Part shown: piece after piece, positions 16,078 through 23,897 of the stretch | Position numbering within the stretch: position 1 is the stretch's first letter | How the letters are laid out: each line of letters opens with the position of its first letter | DNA from: Chromobacterium alticapitis | GTDB lineage: Bacteria > Pseudomonadota > Gammaproteobacteria > Burkholderiales > Chromobacteriaceae | Assembly (NCBI RefSeq): GCF_002924365.1 | Contig: NZ_PQWB01000025.1 | Span: 1-37,246 of the forward strand | Length of the DNA: 37,246 nt | Direction: 5' to 3' | Made by a program: the position numbers and the translations under genes | The notes under the pieces: generated by a model | The model's database searches: none | What the model was told of the DNA's origin: nothing | What the model saw: only the letters and a program-made list of their open reading frames with translations

Positions 16078-16977
16078 ATGTCCGTTATCGATTGCGATAT
16101 CGTCCTGCCGCCGGGTTTCCGCCCGCAGGACATCCTGGCGTTCCACCGCCGCGACGGCGAGCGCCTGGCTGAGCAGGTGGACGAGGCCGGATTGAGAAAG
16201 GGCCTGTTGTGGCGGGGGCTGCCAGCGTGCTTGGCGCTGCGCTTCGAAGACGGTCGGGCGCGGCTGGCGCTGGCGCTGGACGGCGCGGCGGACGCTGGCG
16301 ACGGGGTGGCGCTGGAGCGCATGGGGCGGCGCATGCTGGGCCTGAGCCAGCCGGTGGAAGACTTTGAGCGCCAATACCGCAACCATCCGCAGTTGGGCGG
16401 CCTGATCGCCGCGCGCGCCGGCTTGCGGGTGCCGCAGACGGCGACGCCGTTCGAGGCGCTGGCCTGGGCCATCACCGGCCAGCAGATCAGCGTGGCCGCA
16501 GCGGTGACGATACGCCGGCGCATGCTGCTGCTGTGCGATTGCCGCCATTCCTCCGGCCTGCTGTGCCACCCGGACGCGGCGCGGCTGGCGGCGTTGACGG
16601 CGGACCAGTTGGGCGAATCCGGCTTCTCGCGCGCCAAGAGCCGCGCGCTGCTGGCGTTGAGCCAGGCTGCCGCCGCAGGCGAGTTGCCGCTGGATGCCTG
16701 GCTGGATGGGACGCCCGCCGCGGATGTCGCTGAGCGCTTGCTGGCGGTGCCGGGCATCGGCCCGTGGACAGTCAGCTATGCCTTGTTGCGCGGCTACGGT
16801 TGGTTGGATGGCTCGCTGCATGGCGACGTAGCGGTGCGCAAGGCGTTGGGCATGGTGTTGGGCATGGCGGAAAAGCCGGACCAGAAGCAGGCGCAAGATT
16901 GGCTGGGCGCGTTCTCGCCTTGGCGCGCGCTGGTGGCGGCGCATCTATGGGCTTTGTTGCAGGCCGGCGGTTTCTGA
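16078..16977 (+). CDS. alkA: DNA-3-methyladenine glycosylase II (AlkA-type)
   Basis: This HhH-GPD DNA glycosylase excises 3-methyladenine and other alkylated purines. The 299-aa protein has an N-terminal AlkA-like domain, then FEALAWAITGQQISVAAA (125-142). The helix-hairpin-helix is LLAVPGIGPWTVSYALLRG (221-239), and D250 in LHGDVAVRKAL fits the catalytic aspartate. Length agrees with AlkA rather than the shorter Mag enzymes. It starts 3 nt after alkB, so direct-reversal and base-excision repair are expressed together. Like E. coli AlkA it has no iron-sulfur cysteine cluster. Confidence 0.88.
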   Translation: MSVIDCDIVLPPGFRPQDILAFHRRDGERLAEQVDEAGLRKGLLWRGLPACLALRFEDGRARLALALDGAADAGDGVALERMGRRMLGLSQPVEDFERQYRNHPQLGGLIAARAGLRVPQTATPFEALAWAITGQQISVAAAVTIRRRMLLLCDCRHSSGLLCHPDAARLAALTADQLGESGFSRAKSRALLALSQAAAAGELPLDAWLDGTPAADVAERLLAVPGIGPWTVSYALLRGYGWLDGSLHGDVAVRKALGMVLGMAEKPDQKQAQDWLGAFSPWRALVAAHLWALLQAGGF

Positions 16978-17048
16978 AGCTTGCTGGTTAGTCTCTTTTT
17001 TGACTATCTCTAAAAGAACTAATAAGGCGTACAGAGAAAGAGGCTGGC

Positions 17049-18188
17049 ATGCGCAGGCCCAGCAGAATCGGTTTAGTCTTGTCCGGCGGCGGCGCGCGCG
17101 CGGCCTATCAGGTTGGCGTGTTGTTGGGTATTTCCCGCTTGTTGCCGGATCCGGAGCGCAATCCCTTTCCCATTATTTGCGGTACTTCCGCCGGCGCGAT
17201 CAACGCGGTGGCGCTGGCTTCCGGCGCCGGCAACTACACCCTGGCGGTGTCGGCGCTGGCCAAGGTGTGGAAGCAGCTGCATATCAGCGACATCTACGAC
17301 GCCAGCACGCTGTACTTCGTCAAAACCTTCCTGCATTTCGGCTTTTCGCTGCTCAGCGGCGGCCATGTCTTGCGCAATCCGCAGAGCTTTCTCGACAACG
17401 CGCCGCTGCGCGGCCTCTTGGGGCGGATCATGAATTTCGACGGCGTGGGGCGGGCGCTTGACGCGGGCGCATTGCAGGCGCTGGCGCTGACGGCCTCCTG
17501 CTACACCACGGGCATGTCGGTCACGTTTTTTCAGGGCGGGGAGGAGATGGACGAGTGGGCGCGCTACCAGCGGCTGGGCGTGCGCGAGCGCATAGGGCTG
17601 GACCATGTGCTGGCCACCTCGGCCATTCCGCTGATTTTCCCGTCGGTGAAAATAGGCGAGAAATTCTACTGCGACGGGGCGGTGCGCCAGCTGTCGCCGC
17701 TGTCGCCGGCGCTGCATCTGGGCGCGGAGAAGTTGTTCGTGGTGGGCTTGGCCAGCCAGCGTCCGGACATGATTGAACGGCGCAATATCGGCTCTTATCC
17801 CATGCCGGCCCAAGTGTTCGGCCATCTGCTCAACAGCGTGTTCATAGACAGCATGGCGGTGGACATGGAGCGGCTGCAGCGCGTCAACCGAACCATAGCG
17901 CTGCTGCAGGAGCATGAGGATCTGGCCTGCCAGACGCAGCTGAAAAAAGTGGAAATCTTCCAGCTTAACCCCAGCAAATCGCTGGAGGGCATCGTTTATC
18001 GCCATACCAGTCTGTTTCCGCCCATCTTGCGCTTCATCATGAAAGGCACCGGCGGCACTCGCCAGCGAGGCACGGCTTTGGCCACCTATTTGCTGTTCGA
18101 GCCGGGCTATTGCCGCGAGCTGATCGCGCTTGGCTATCACGACACTTTGCAGCACAAGCACGAAATCCGCGCCTTCCTGGAGTTGTAG
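17049..18188 (+). CDS. Patatin-like phospholipase
   Basis: This patatin-family acyl hydrolase of 379 aa is a serine lipase with a Ser-Asp dyad. The oxyanion loop is VLSGGGARAAYQVGVL (10-25), the nucleophile elbow is GTSAG with S47, and the catalytic Asp is D209 in YCDGAVRQ. The C-terminal third (about 250-379), with RTIALLQEH and LLFEPGYCRELI, marks a group common in beta- and gammaproteobacteria whose role is not settled. There is no signal peptide, so it is probably cytoplasmic or membrane-associated rather than a secreted toxin. The ATG at 17049 has a GAAAGAGG region upstream. It precedes dsbB in the same direction, with 88 nt between. Confidence 0.9.
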   Translation: MRRPSRIGLVLSGGGARAAYQVGVLLGISRLLPDPERNPFPIICGTSAGAINAVALASGAGNYTLAVSALAKVWKQLHISDIYDASTLYFVKTFLHFGFSLLSGGHVLRNPQSFLDNAPLRGLLGRIMNFDGVGRALDAGALQALALTASCYTTGMSVTFFQGGEEMDEWARYQRLGVRERIGLDHVLATSAIPLIFPSVKIGEKFYCDGAVRQLSPLSPALHLGAEKLFVVGLASQRPDMIERRNIGSYPMPAQVFGHLLNSVFIDSMAVDMERLQRVNRTIALLQEHEDLACQTQLKKVEIFQLNPSKSLEGIVYRHTSLFPPILRFIMKGTGGTRQRGTALATYLLFEPGYCRELIALGYHDTLQHKHEIRAFLEL

Positions 18189-18276
18189 CGGCCCGGAACT
18201 TTGCCGGCTCGCCCCAATCAGAGCTTTTCCGTTTACACTGCGTTACTCGCGAGACATATCAGGAAAGGCTAAGGGG

Positions 18277-18771
18277 ATGGGTTTGAATATCGGCACGCGA
18301 CAGGGGTTTCTGTTGTTGGCGGCGGCATGCGCCGGCGCCATCGGTTTCGCGCTGTTCGCTCAATATCAGCTGGGGCAGGAGCCCTGCCCGCTGTGCATTC
18401 TGCAGCGCATAGGCGTGATGGCGGTTGGCGCGTTGGCCTTGCTGGCCGCGTTGCATAACCCCGGCAAGGCGGGGACCAAGGTGTGGGGCGGACTGGTGAC
18501 GCTGGCCGGGCTGGCCGGCGCAGGCGTGTCGTTGCGCCAGTTGTGGCTGCAGAGCCTGCCGGCCGACCAGGTGCCGCAGTGCGGGCCGGGGCTGGAGTTT
18601 CTGATGGAATCCTTCCCCTTGTGGCAGGTGTTGTCCAAGGTGTTGAAGGGCAGCGGCGAGTGCGCCGAAATCCAAGGGCGTTTCCTCGGCATGACCATGC
18701 CGTTCTGGGTGGCGGTGTTCTTCGCCGGCGCGATTCTGTGGACGATCTGGCTGGTTCGCCGCAAGCGCTGA
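18277..18771 (+). CDS. dsbB: Disulfide bond formation protein B
   Basis: DsbB reoxidises periplasmic DsbA and passes the electrons to quinone. The 164-aa protein has four membrane segments. The first periplasmic loop holds the CPLC pair (C37, C40) in EPCPLCILQR, and the second loop holds C102 (PQCGPG) and C129 (GSGECAEIQG), so all four essential cysteines are present. The ATG at 18277 follows AGGAAAGG; the frame runs upstream into the patatin end, but that part is not DsbB-like. A terminator follows. DsbA is not in this window. Confidence 0.93.
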   Translation: MGLNIGTRQGFLLLAAACAGAIGFALFAQYQLGQEPCPLCILQRIGVMAVGALALLAALHNPGKAGTKVWGGLVTLAGLAGAGVSLRQLWLQSLPADQVPQCGPGLEFLMESFPLWQVLSKVLKGSGECAEIQGRFLGMTMPFWVAVFFAGAILWTIWLVRRKR

Positions 18772-18794
18772 GCCTGGATGCGCAGGAAATCCCG

Positions 18795-18817
18795 ACCGCC
18801 GGCTTGCCGGCGGTTTT
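18795..18817 (+). terminator. Terminator after dsbB
   Basis: An 8-bp perfect stem (18795-18802 with 18807-18814, ACCGCCGG/CCGGCGGT) closes a CTTG loop and is followed by TTTTC on the plus strand. It sits 23 nt beyond the dsbB stop. Confidence 0.8.
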
Positions 18818-18828
18818 CATTTGCGGCG

Positions 18829-20469
18829 TCAGCCGCCTTGCCCGGTTAGCGCCGCCGGGCCGCTGCCGCATACCTGGTTGCGTCCGTTTTCCTTGGCCAG
18901 ATACAGGGCTTGGTCCGCATCTTCGAATATTTGGCGCGCGCTGTCCTCGGCTGGTACGCGGGAGACCACGCCTATGCTGCAGGTGACGCGCTCCGGCGGA
19001 TTGGCCGCATGCGGCAGCGCCAGCGCCTCCAGGCTCTGGCGGAAGCGCTCTGCCGCGGCCAAGGCCTCGCGCTCGCTGCGCTCCGCCAGCAGGATGCCGA
19101 ACTCCTCTCCGCCTAGCCGGGCCGGCATCTCTCCCTTGCGGGCGAAGCACCGCCGCAGCGTTTCCGCGGTGCGGCGCAGCACGTCGTCGCCGGCGTAATG
19201 GCCGTAGCGGTCGTTGTAGCCCTTGAAGTTGTCCAGGTCGACGATCAGCAGCGCCAGCGGTTTGCGGCGGCGGCGATGCGACGCCAGTTCGGCGGCGAAA
19301 GCCTCGTCGAAGCTGCGGCGGTTGGCCAGGCCGGTCAGGCCGTCGGTCAGCGCCAGCGCGTTCAGCCGCGTTTGGCGGACCGCGTAGCGCAAGCAGCCGG
19401 CCAGCGCCAGCAGCAGCGCCGCCACGCCGCCGCCCGGCCAGATCCGTCCCAGATACAGCGCGGCGGCGGATGCGAGCAGCAGGCTGAGCGAGGCGGCGAA
19501 ATAGGCGGTCAGCAGGCGGCGGGCCGAGCGCAGCAGGGATAGCCGCCAGTCCGCCAGGCCGAGCAGCAGCGCGCAGAGCAGGGCTTGCCAGATCGGATCC
19601 AGCGGTTTGGCCAGCAGGTTTTCCAGCATGCCATGCAGCAGGAAAGCGTTGATCTCCACGCCGGACAGGCCGCGGTTGTTGGCCGACAGCGGGGTGGCGT
19701 GAACGTCGCCCAGTCCGGTGGCGGTGGCGCCTATCAGCACGATGCGGCCGGCGAAGCTGGCGGCCGGCAACCGGTTCAGCGCATCGGCGTAGGAAATCAG
19801 CTGGTAGGGGCGCGGTCCTTTGGCGAAAGGCACCATGGCCGGCTGCGCGCGCAGCCAGGCGGCGTTTTCCATTGGCGCGGCGCTTGCAGGGTGGGAGGCG
19901 GGACGGCCGGAGGCCAGCGTCGCGAGCGCGCCGGCGAAGCTGTCATAGCGCGCTTGATTCAGCCCGGCGCGCAGGTAGACGCGGCGAATGATGCCATCGG
20001 CGTCTAGTTCGAAATCGGTGTGGCCCAGCGCCGCCATCGCGTCTGCCAGCTGCGGCATGGGCCTGGCTTCTACTAGTTCGCGGCCGCTTAACTCTGGGAA
20101 GACAGGGCCGGCCACTCTGCCGTTGCGGCGTATGGCTTCCGCCAGCTGGCGGTCGGTATCCGCATGCTGGGAGGGCTCGATCAGGGCGATGTCCAGGCCG
20201 ACGGCGCGCGCCTGGCGCAGTTTATCCAGCAATTGGGCGTGCAGGACGCGAGGCCAGGGCCAGCGGCCCAGCTCGGCCAGGCTTTTCTCGTCTATCGCGA
20301 TGACGGTGAGGGCGCTGTGGTCGCCATGGGGCGGCCGCAGGGCGGTCAAGCCGTCGTAGAGCCAGCCGTCCAGCCTGGTCAGCAATTGGCTGGCAATCAA
20401 CAGAAAAGCGGCGGCGGCCAGCACTAGGGGAGCCAGTCGGCCGAGCTGGTTTGATTTATCGTTGTCCAT
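18829..20469 (-). CDS. CHASE2 sensor diguanylate cyclase (GGDEF)
   Basis: This 546-aa inner-membrane protein is predicted to make cyclic-di-GMP in response to a periplasmic signal. An N-terminal membrane helix (about 12-32) is followed by a CHASE2 domain (about 35-290), recognisable by ALTVIAIDEKSLAELGRWPWPR and GRIVLIGATATGLGD. Two or three membrane helices come next (about 300-360). The C-terminal GGDEF domain starts at LTDGLTGLANRRSFDE. Its active-site loop reads GGEEF (453-457), which is competent in known cyclases. The inhibitory-site position reads RKGE (444-447) instead of RxxD, so product inhibition may be weakened. It follows the LysM-FecR gene by 29 nt and is probably translated from the same message. 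Confidence 0.92.
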   Translation of the reverse strand: MDNDKSNQLGRLAPLVLAAAAFLLIASQLLTRLDGWLYDGLTALRPPHGDHSALTVIAIDEKSLAELGRWPWPRVLHAQLLDKLRQARAVGLDIALIEPSQHADTDRQLAEAIRRNGRVAGPVFPELSGRELVEARPMPQLADAMAALGHTDFELDADGIIRRVYLRAGLNQARYDSFAGALATLASGRPASHPASAAPMENAAWLRAQPAMVPFAKGPRPYQLISYADALNRLPAASFAGRIVLIGATATGLGDVHATPLSANNRGLSGVEINAFLLHGMLENLLAKPLDPIWQALLCALLLGLADWRLSLLRSARRLLTAYFAASLSLLLASAAALYLGRIWPGGGVAALLLALAGCLRYAVRQTRLNALALTDGLTGLANRRSFDEAFAAELASHRRRRKPLALLIVDLDNFKGYNDRYGHYAGDDVLRRTAETLRRCFARKGEMPARLGGEEFGILLAERSEREALAAAERFRQSLEALALPHAANPPERVTCSIGVVSRVPAEDSARQIFEDADQALYLAKENGRNQVCGSGPAALTGQGG

Positions 20470-20498
20470 GGAAGCGTGTCAGCCGCGCGATGGCGCGC

Positions 20499-22022
20499 TC
20501 AGGGCAGGGTTAGCGCCGGGTGCTTTTCTTCCGCGTGGTAGCCGGCGTCGTCGTCAATGCGGATGGTGACGTCAAACGCGCCGCGCGGCAAGTCGCGCAG
20601 CAGCCAACAGGGCTGAGCGGCTTCGCTCCGGAAGGTTGCGCCTGGTCCGCTCAGCAGCAGGGTATAGCGGGTGTTGGCCAGCGGATAGCGCCGTCCGCAT
20701 AGCGAGGCCGGTGCGATGTCGGGCACGCCCAACCAGCCTACGACATCGACGCGCTGCGGATCGCTGAAGGGGCCAAGCGCGCCGTCGGGCGCGATGGAGG
20801 CCGTTCGCCAATACCACGCGCCGCGGCCGGGCAAGGTGATTTCTTGTTCAGGCCGGGTCAGCGGGATATCTTGCGCGAGTTCGCGGAAATCCGCGTCGCG
20901 CGAGACCTGCAGGCGAGCGGGATGCTCGACGCCGGCGCTGCTGCGCACTTGCAGCGTGTCGCCGCGTTGCTGTCGAGGCGAAGCCAGCAGCAGCGGCGGC
21001 AGGGGATAGGCGTGTAGCGCGAGGGCGCGCTGACTGTCGAAGCCTTGCAGCCCATCGGCGTTGCGGGCGCGGATGGCCAGCAGGTAGTCGCCGTTGCCCG
21101 GCAGCAGCGGGGAGAAGCTCGGCGCGTCGCTTTCGCGTTCCTGCAGCAGCTCATGCGCGCTGTCCGCGCGGCTCAGCGCCAGGTGATAGCCGGTTTCGCC
21201 CGCGCCGGCTTTCCAGCGCAAAGGCGGCGGATTGAATTCGGCGCGGTTCGCCAGGCCTTCCAGCGCAGGGGCGGCAGGCAGGGTGTCGGGCCGGCCGCCA
21301 TTGGCCTTGCCGCGGCTGCCGAAGCCGGCCGGCACGTCCACTTCGCCTTGCTCGGTGCGGACATTGACCTTGCCGCGCAGCACTTCGGTCGCGGTGTCGT
21401 CCGCGGCCGCGCTGCGCACGCGGAATTCGGTTCCGCGCACGGTGGTGACGGCGGATGGCGTCTGGATGCGGTAGCGGCTGGGCATCAGCAGGTTGGGAAT
21501 CACCGAGCTGGCGGCGCTGCCCTGGTCCAGCCGGCTTTGCGTCAGCACGGCGCCGGTGCTGGGGTAGTAGGCCTGGTTTTCCAGCGTCAGCGCGGTATTG
21601 GCGTTCAGCACCAACATGGAGCCGTCCTGCAGGCGCAGGCGCAGCATGGAGTCGTTGCCGGTGCGGAAGCGGGTGCCGTTGGCGTAGCGTTGTCCATGCT
21701 TCAGGCTCAGCGCCGCGCCGTCCGGTCCCTGTGCGCTGACCTGGCCGGATGCGTCGTCGAGTTCGGCTTCGCTTGCATTCTGTTTGACCCAGGCGTAAGG
21801 GATGTCGAGCACGCTGCCGGGAGTCAGGCGATGCGGATTGGCAATGCGATTGCCTTCGCGAAGCTGGCGCGCGTAATCGGGAGATAGCAGATGGCGCGAT
21901 GCGATGGACCAAAGCGTGTCGCCTGCTTGCACCTTGTACTGCCAGATCGCCGTTTCTACGGGCGGGCTGGCGTGGACGGACGCGGCGAGCGCGCACAGCG
22001 CCAGCGGGATTGCATTGCGCAT
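20499..22022 (-). CDS. Periplasmic LysM and FecR domain protein
   Basis: This exported protein of 507 aa has a signal peptide (MRNAIPLALCALAASVHA), then a LysM domain (about 29-75, YKVQAGDTLWSIASRHL) that would bind peptidoglycan. A FecR domain follows (about 95-240) with MLRLRLQDGSMLVLNANTAL and TTVRGTEFRVR. The rest looks like repeated beta-sandwich modules (about 260-430) and a C-terminal strand-rich tail. FecR domains in this setting are not tied to iron; they are often found beside CHASE2 cyclases. I infer that it senses or shapes the envelope signal passed to the CHASE2 protein. The start at 22022 has AAGAGA upstream; the longer frame to 22121 is unlikely. It is the first gene of a two-gene operon. 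Confidence 0.88.
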   Translation of the reverse strand: MRNAIPLALCALAASVHASPPVETAIWQYKVQAGDTLWSIASRHLLSPDYARQLREGNRIANPHRLTPGSVLDIPYAWVKQNASEAELDDASGQVSAQGPDGAALSLKHGQRYANGTRFRTGNDSMLRLRLQDGSMLVLNANTALTLENQAYYPSTGAVLTQSRLDQGSAASSVIPNLLMPSRYRIQTPSAVTTVRGTEFRVRSAAADDTATEVLRGKVNVRTEQGEVDVPAGFGSRGKANGGRPDTLPAAPALEGLANRAEFNPPPLRWKAGAGETGYHLALSRADSAHELLQERESDAPSFSPLLPGNGDYLLAIRARNADGLQGFDSQRALALHAYPLPPLLLASPRQQRGDTLQVRSSAGVEHPARLQVSRDADFRELAQDIPLTRPEQEITLPGRGAWYWRTASIAPDGALGPFSDPQRVDVVGWLGVPDIAPASLCGRRYPLANTRYTLLLSGPGATFRSEAAQPCWLLRDLPRGAFDVTIRIDDDAGYHAEEKHPALTLP

Positions 22023-22141
22023 TGTGAAATCTCTTGATTGAATATGTGTAAAGTTTGACAGTATCGATGCCAATTGGGAATTAGGCAAATTATACGTGGG
22101 ATGAGGGGCTTGGGGTGCCAAGAGAGGGGCGAAAAGCCATG

Positions 22142-22170
22142 AAAAAAAGCAGCCCGAAGGCTGCTTTTTT
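22142..22170 (-). terminator. Terminator of the tRNA operon
   Basis: GCAGCC (22149-22154) pairs with GGCTGC (22159-22164) around a CGAA loop, with flanking A and T runs that extend the stem. On the minus strand it ends in seven T. It lies 5 nt past the last tRNA-Asp. Confidence 0.93.
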
Positions 22171-22175
22171 CGTGT

Positions 22176-22252
22176 TGGCGGAGTGGACGGGACTCGAACC
22201 CGCGACCCCCGGCGTGACAGGCCGGTATTCTAACCAACTGAACTACCACTCC
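22176..22252 (-). tRNA. tRNA-Asp (GUC), copy 3 in transcription order
   Basis: This is a 77-nt tRNA with encoded CCA. The acceptor arms GGAGTGG/CCACTCC pair perfectly. The anticodon loop CTGTCAC lies between GCCGG-type arms and gives GUC for Asp codons GAC/GAU. The D and T arms are regular. It is identical to the two other tRNA-Asp genes in the array and is the last gene of the operon. Confidence 0.96.
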
Positions 22253-22258
22253 GTTTTC

Positions 22259-22335
22259 TGGTGGGCGGTACTGGACTCGAACCAGCGACCCCTGCCGTGT
22301 GAAGGCAGTGCTCTACCAACTGAGACTAACCGCCC
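22259..22335 (-). tRNA. tRNA-Val (CAC) with an extra base in the D-stem
   Basis: This is a 77-nt tRNA with encoded CCA. Acceptor arms GGGCGGT/ACCGCCC pair fully. The anticodon arm CTGCC-TTCACAC-GGCAG gives CAC, which reads GUG. The T arm TTCGAGT is normal. The D arm reads TTAGTCTCAGTTGGTAGAGC, with one more T than the regular TTAGCTC form, so G10 pairing requires a bulge or a mismatch. The other arms show no decay, which argues that it is used. It differs from the two Val (UAC) genes beside it. Confidence 0.88.
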
Positions 22336-22362
22336 AGAAAACTGTTTACTGCTTGAAAGCGT

Positions 22363-22439
22363 TGGCGGAGTGGACGGGACTCGAACCCGCGACCCCCGGC
22401 GTGACAGGCCGGTATTCTAACCAACTGAACTACCACTCC
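22363..22439 (-). tRNA. tRNA-Asp (GUC), copy 2 in transcription order
   Basis: This 77-nt sequence with encoded CCA is identical to the tRNA-Asp at 22176 and 22554. The anticodon is GUC and all arms pair. It lies between tRNA-Val (UAC) upstream and tRNA-Val (CAC) downstream in the operon. Confidence 0.96.
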
Positions 22440-22452
22440 AACCGTAAACCTT

Positions 22453-22528
22453 TGGTGGGCGTTGACGGAGTCGAACCGCCGACATTCTGCTTGTAAGGCA
22501 GACGCTCTACCAACTGAGCTAAACGCCC
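22453..22528 (-). tRNA. tRNA-Val (UAC), copy 2 in transcription order
   Basis: This is a 76-nt tRNA with encoded CCA. Acceptor arms GGGCGTT/AACGCCC pair. The anticodon loop CTTACAA gives UAC, which reads GUA and GUG. The D arm has the regular TTAGCTCAGTTGGTAGAGC form. It is identical to the copy at 22644. Confidence 0.96.
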
Positions 22529-22553
22529 GAAATACGAGTGCTGCTTTATATGT

Positions 22554-22630
22554 TGGCGGAGTGGACGGGACTCGAACCCGCGACCCCCGGCGTGACAGGC
22601 CGGTATTCTAACCAACTGAACTACCACTCC
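22554..22630 (-). tRNA. tRNA-Asp (GUC), copy 1 in transcription order
   Basis: This 77-nt tRNA with encoded CCA and anticodon GUC is identical to the other two tRNA-Asp genes here. It follows the first tRNA-Val (UAC) by 13 nt. Confidence 0.96.
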
Positions 22631-22643
22631 AACCGTAAACCTT

Positions 22644-22719
22644 TGGTGGGCGTTGACGGAGTCGAACCGCCGACATTCTGCTTGTAAGGCAGACGCTCTA
22701 CCAACTGAGCTAAACGCCC
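22644..22719 (-). tRNA. tRNA-Val (UAC), first gene of the operon
   Basis: This 76-nt tRNA with encoded CCA and anticodon UAC is identical to the copy at 22453. It is the gene nearest the operon promoter, with its 5' end 39 nt downstream of the -10 box. Confidence 0.96.
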
Positions 22720-22758
22720 TGAATTCGTTTCGCCGTTTGCGTCTCAGCGAGGAGGCGA

Positions 22759-22787
22759 ATTAAAGCACAGGGTTTAAGCTCGCGCAA
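22759..22787 (-). promoter_or_regulatory. Sigma-70-type promoter of the tRNA operon
   Basis: On the minus strand, TTGCGC (22787-22782) and TTTAAT (22764-22759) are 17 nt apart. A GC-rich stretch follows the -10 box, as in stringently controlled tRNA promoters. The position fits the array that begins at 22719. Confidence 0.6.
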
Positions 22788-22868
22788 GTGCTTTGCTGAA
22801 GTTTTTTTGAGAAAGCCGGAAACTTTGAATATTTGCTCCAATTTTGCGTTGTTTTCCGGGATATGCGG

Positions 22869-22898
22869 GTGACGGCGAGTTTGCGGCTCATGTATCAT
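22869..22898 (+). promoter_or_regulatory. Possible accA promoter
   Basis: GTGACG (22869-22874) and TATCAT (22893-22898) are 18 nt apart, and the -10 box is preceded by TG. Transcription would start about 27 nt before the accA start codon. This is a consensus match only. Confidence 0.4.
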
Positions 22899-22931
22899 GC
22901 GCCGATTAAGGTTTGACGGATGATGTGAAGA

Positions 22932-23897
22932 ATGAAGCCGACCTTTCTCGATTTTGAGCAGCCGATTGCCGAGCTCGAGAACAAAATTGAAGAGCTGCGT
23001 TTCGTGCAGGACGACTCAGTGCTGGATATCTCGGAAGAGATCGCCCGCCTGCAGAAGAAGAGCCTGGAGCTGACCAAGACGCTGTACGCCAAGCTGACGC
23101 CGTCGCAGATCGCGATGGTGGCGCGCCATCCTCAGCGCCCGTATACGCTTGACTATATACAAGCCATTTTCACCGACTTCGAAGAGCTGCACGGCGACCG
23201 CGTTTACGCGGACGACGCAGCCATCGTAGGCGGTCTGGCCCGTTTCAACGGCCAGTCGGTGATGGTGATCGGCCATCAGAAGGGCCGCGACACCAAGGAA
23301 AAGATACGCCGCAACTTCGGCATGCCGCATCCGGAAGGCTATAGAAAGGCCTTGCGCTTGATGAGGCTGGCCGAGAAGTTCGGCATTCCGGTGTTGACCT
23401 TCGTCGATACCGCAGGCGCCTGGCCCGGCATTGGCGCGGAGGAGCGCAGCCAGTCCGAGGCGATTGGCCGCAATCTGTATGAAATGACCAGGCTGCGCGT
23501 GCCTATCATCGTTACGGTGATAGGCGAGGGCGGCTCTGGCGGCGCTTTGGCCATTGCGGTGGGCGACCACGTCAATATGCTGCAGTACGCTACCTATTCG
23601 GTGATTTCGCCGGAAGGCTGCGCTTCCATTCTGTGGAAGACGGCGGAGCGCGCGTCCGACGCGGCCGAGGCCCTGGGCATCACCGCGCCGCGGCTGAAGA
23701 CGCTGGGCCTGGTCGATCGCGTGGTGAACGAACCGGTGGGCGGCGCCCATCGCGACCACGCGCAGATGATGACCACGCTGAAGCGGGCGCTGCAGGATGA
23801 ATTGAAGGAGGTCCAGGGCAAGGCCATGGACGAGCTGCTGAAGCAGCGCTTTGACCGCTTGATGAGCTATGGCCGCTTCAAGGAAGACGCAGCCTGA
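22932..23897 (+). CDS. accA: Acetyl-CoA carboxylase carboxyltransferase subunit alpha
   Basis: AccA with AccD moves the carboxyl group from biotin carboxyl-carrier protein to acetyl-CoA, making malonyl-CoA for fatty acid synthesis in the cytoplasm. The 321-aa protein matches the family length. It starts [21 protein letters not shown], and the crotonase-like core includes [26 protein letters not shown] split around residue 120. It continues with [22 protein letters not shown] and [13 protein letters not shown], the CoA- and biotin-binding glycine loops. The C-terminus overlaps the tilS start by 29 nt. AccD is not in the window. Confidence 0.97.
   Translation: MKPTFLDFEQPIAELENKIEELRFVQDDSVLDISEEIARLQKKSLELTKTLYAKLTPSQIAMVARHPQRPYTLDYIQAIFTDFEELHGDRVYADDAAIVGGLARFNGQSVMVIGHQKGRDTKEKIRRNFGMPHPEGYRKALRLMRLAEKFGIPVLTFVDTAGAWPGIGAEERSQSEAIGRNLYEMTRLRVPIIVTVIGEGGSGGALAIAVGDHVNMLQYATYSVISPEGCASILWKTAERASDAAEALGITAPRLKTLGLVDRVVNEPVGGAHRDHAQMMTTLKRALQDELKEVQGKAMDELLKQRFDRLMSYGRFKEDAA

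Larger units (their letters stand above)
22361..22528 (-). repeat. Tandem repeat unit 2 of the tRNA array (Val-Asp pair)
   Basis: These 168 bp are identical to 22552-22719, with a period of 191 bp. Each copy holds one tRNA-Val (UAC), a 13-nt spacer and one tRNA-Asp. The 23 nt between the copies differ from the sequence after this copy, so the duplication covers the genes and their inner spacer only. Confidence 0.95.
22552..22719 (-). repeat. Tandem repeat unit 1 of the tRNA array (Val-Asp pair)
   Basis: This is the first transcribed copy of the 168-bp unit, identical to 22361-22528. It holds a tRNA-Val (UAC) and a tRNA-Asp separated by the same 13-nt spacer. Exact identity suggests recent duplication or ongoing gene conversion. 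Confidence 0.95.

Noticed and set aside
22176-22719. Regularly repeated sequence resembling a CRISPR-like array
   Set aside because: The repeats are complete tRNA genes with cloverleaf arms and encoded CCA, with a promoter and terminator.
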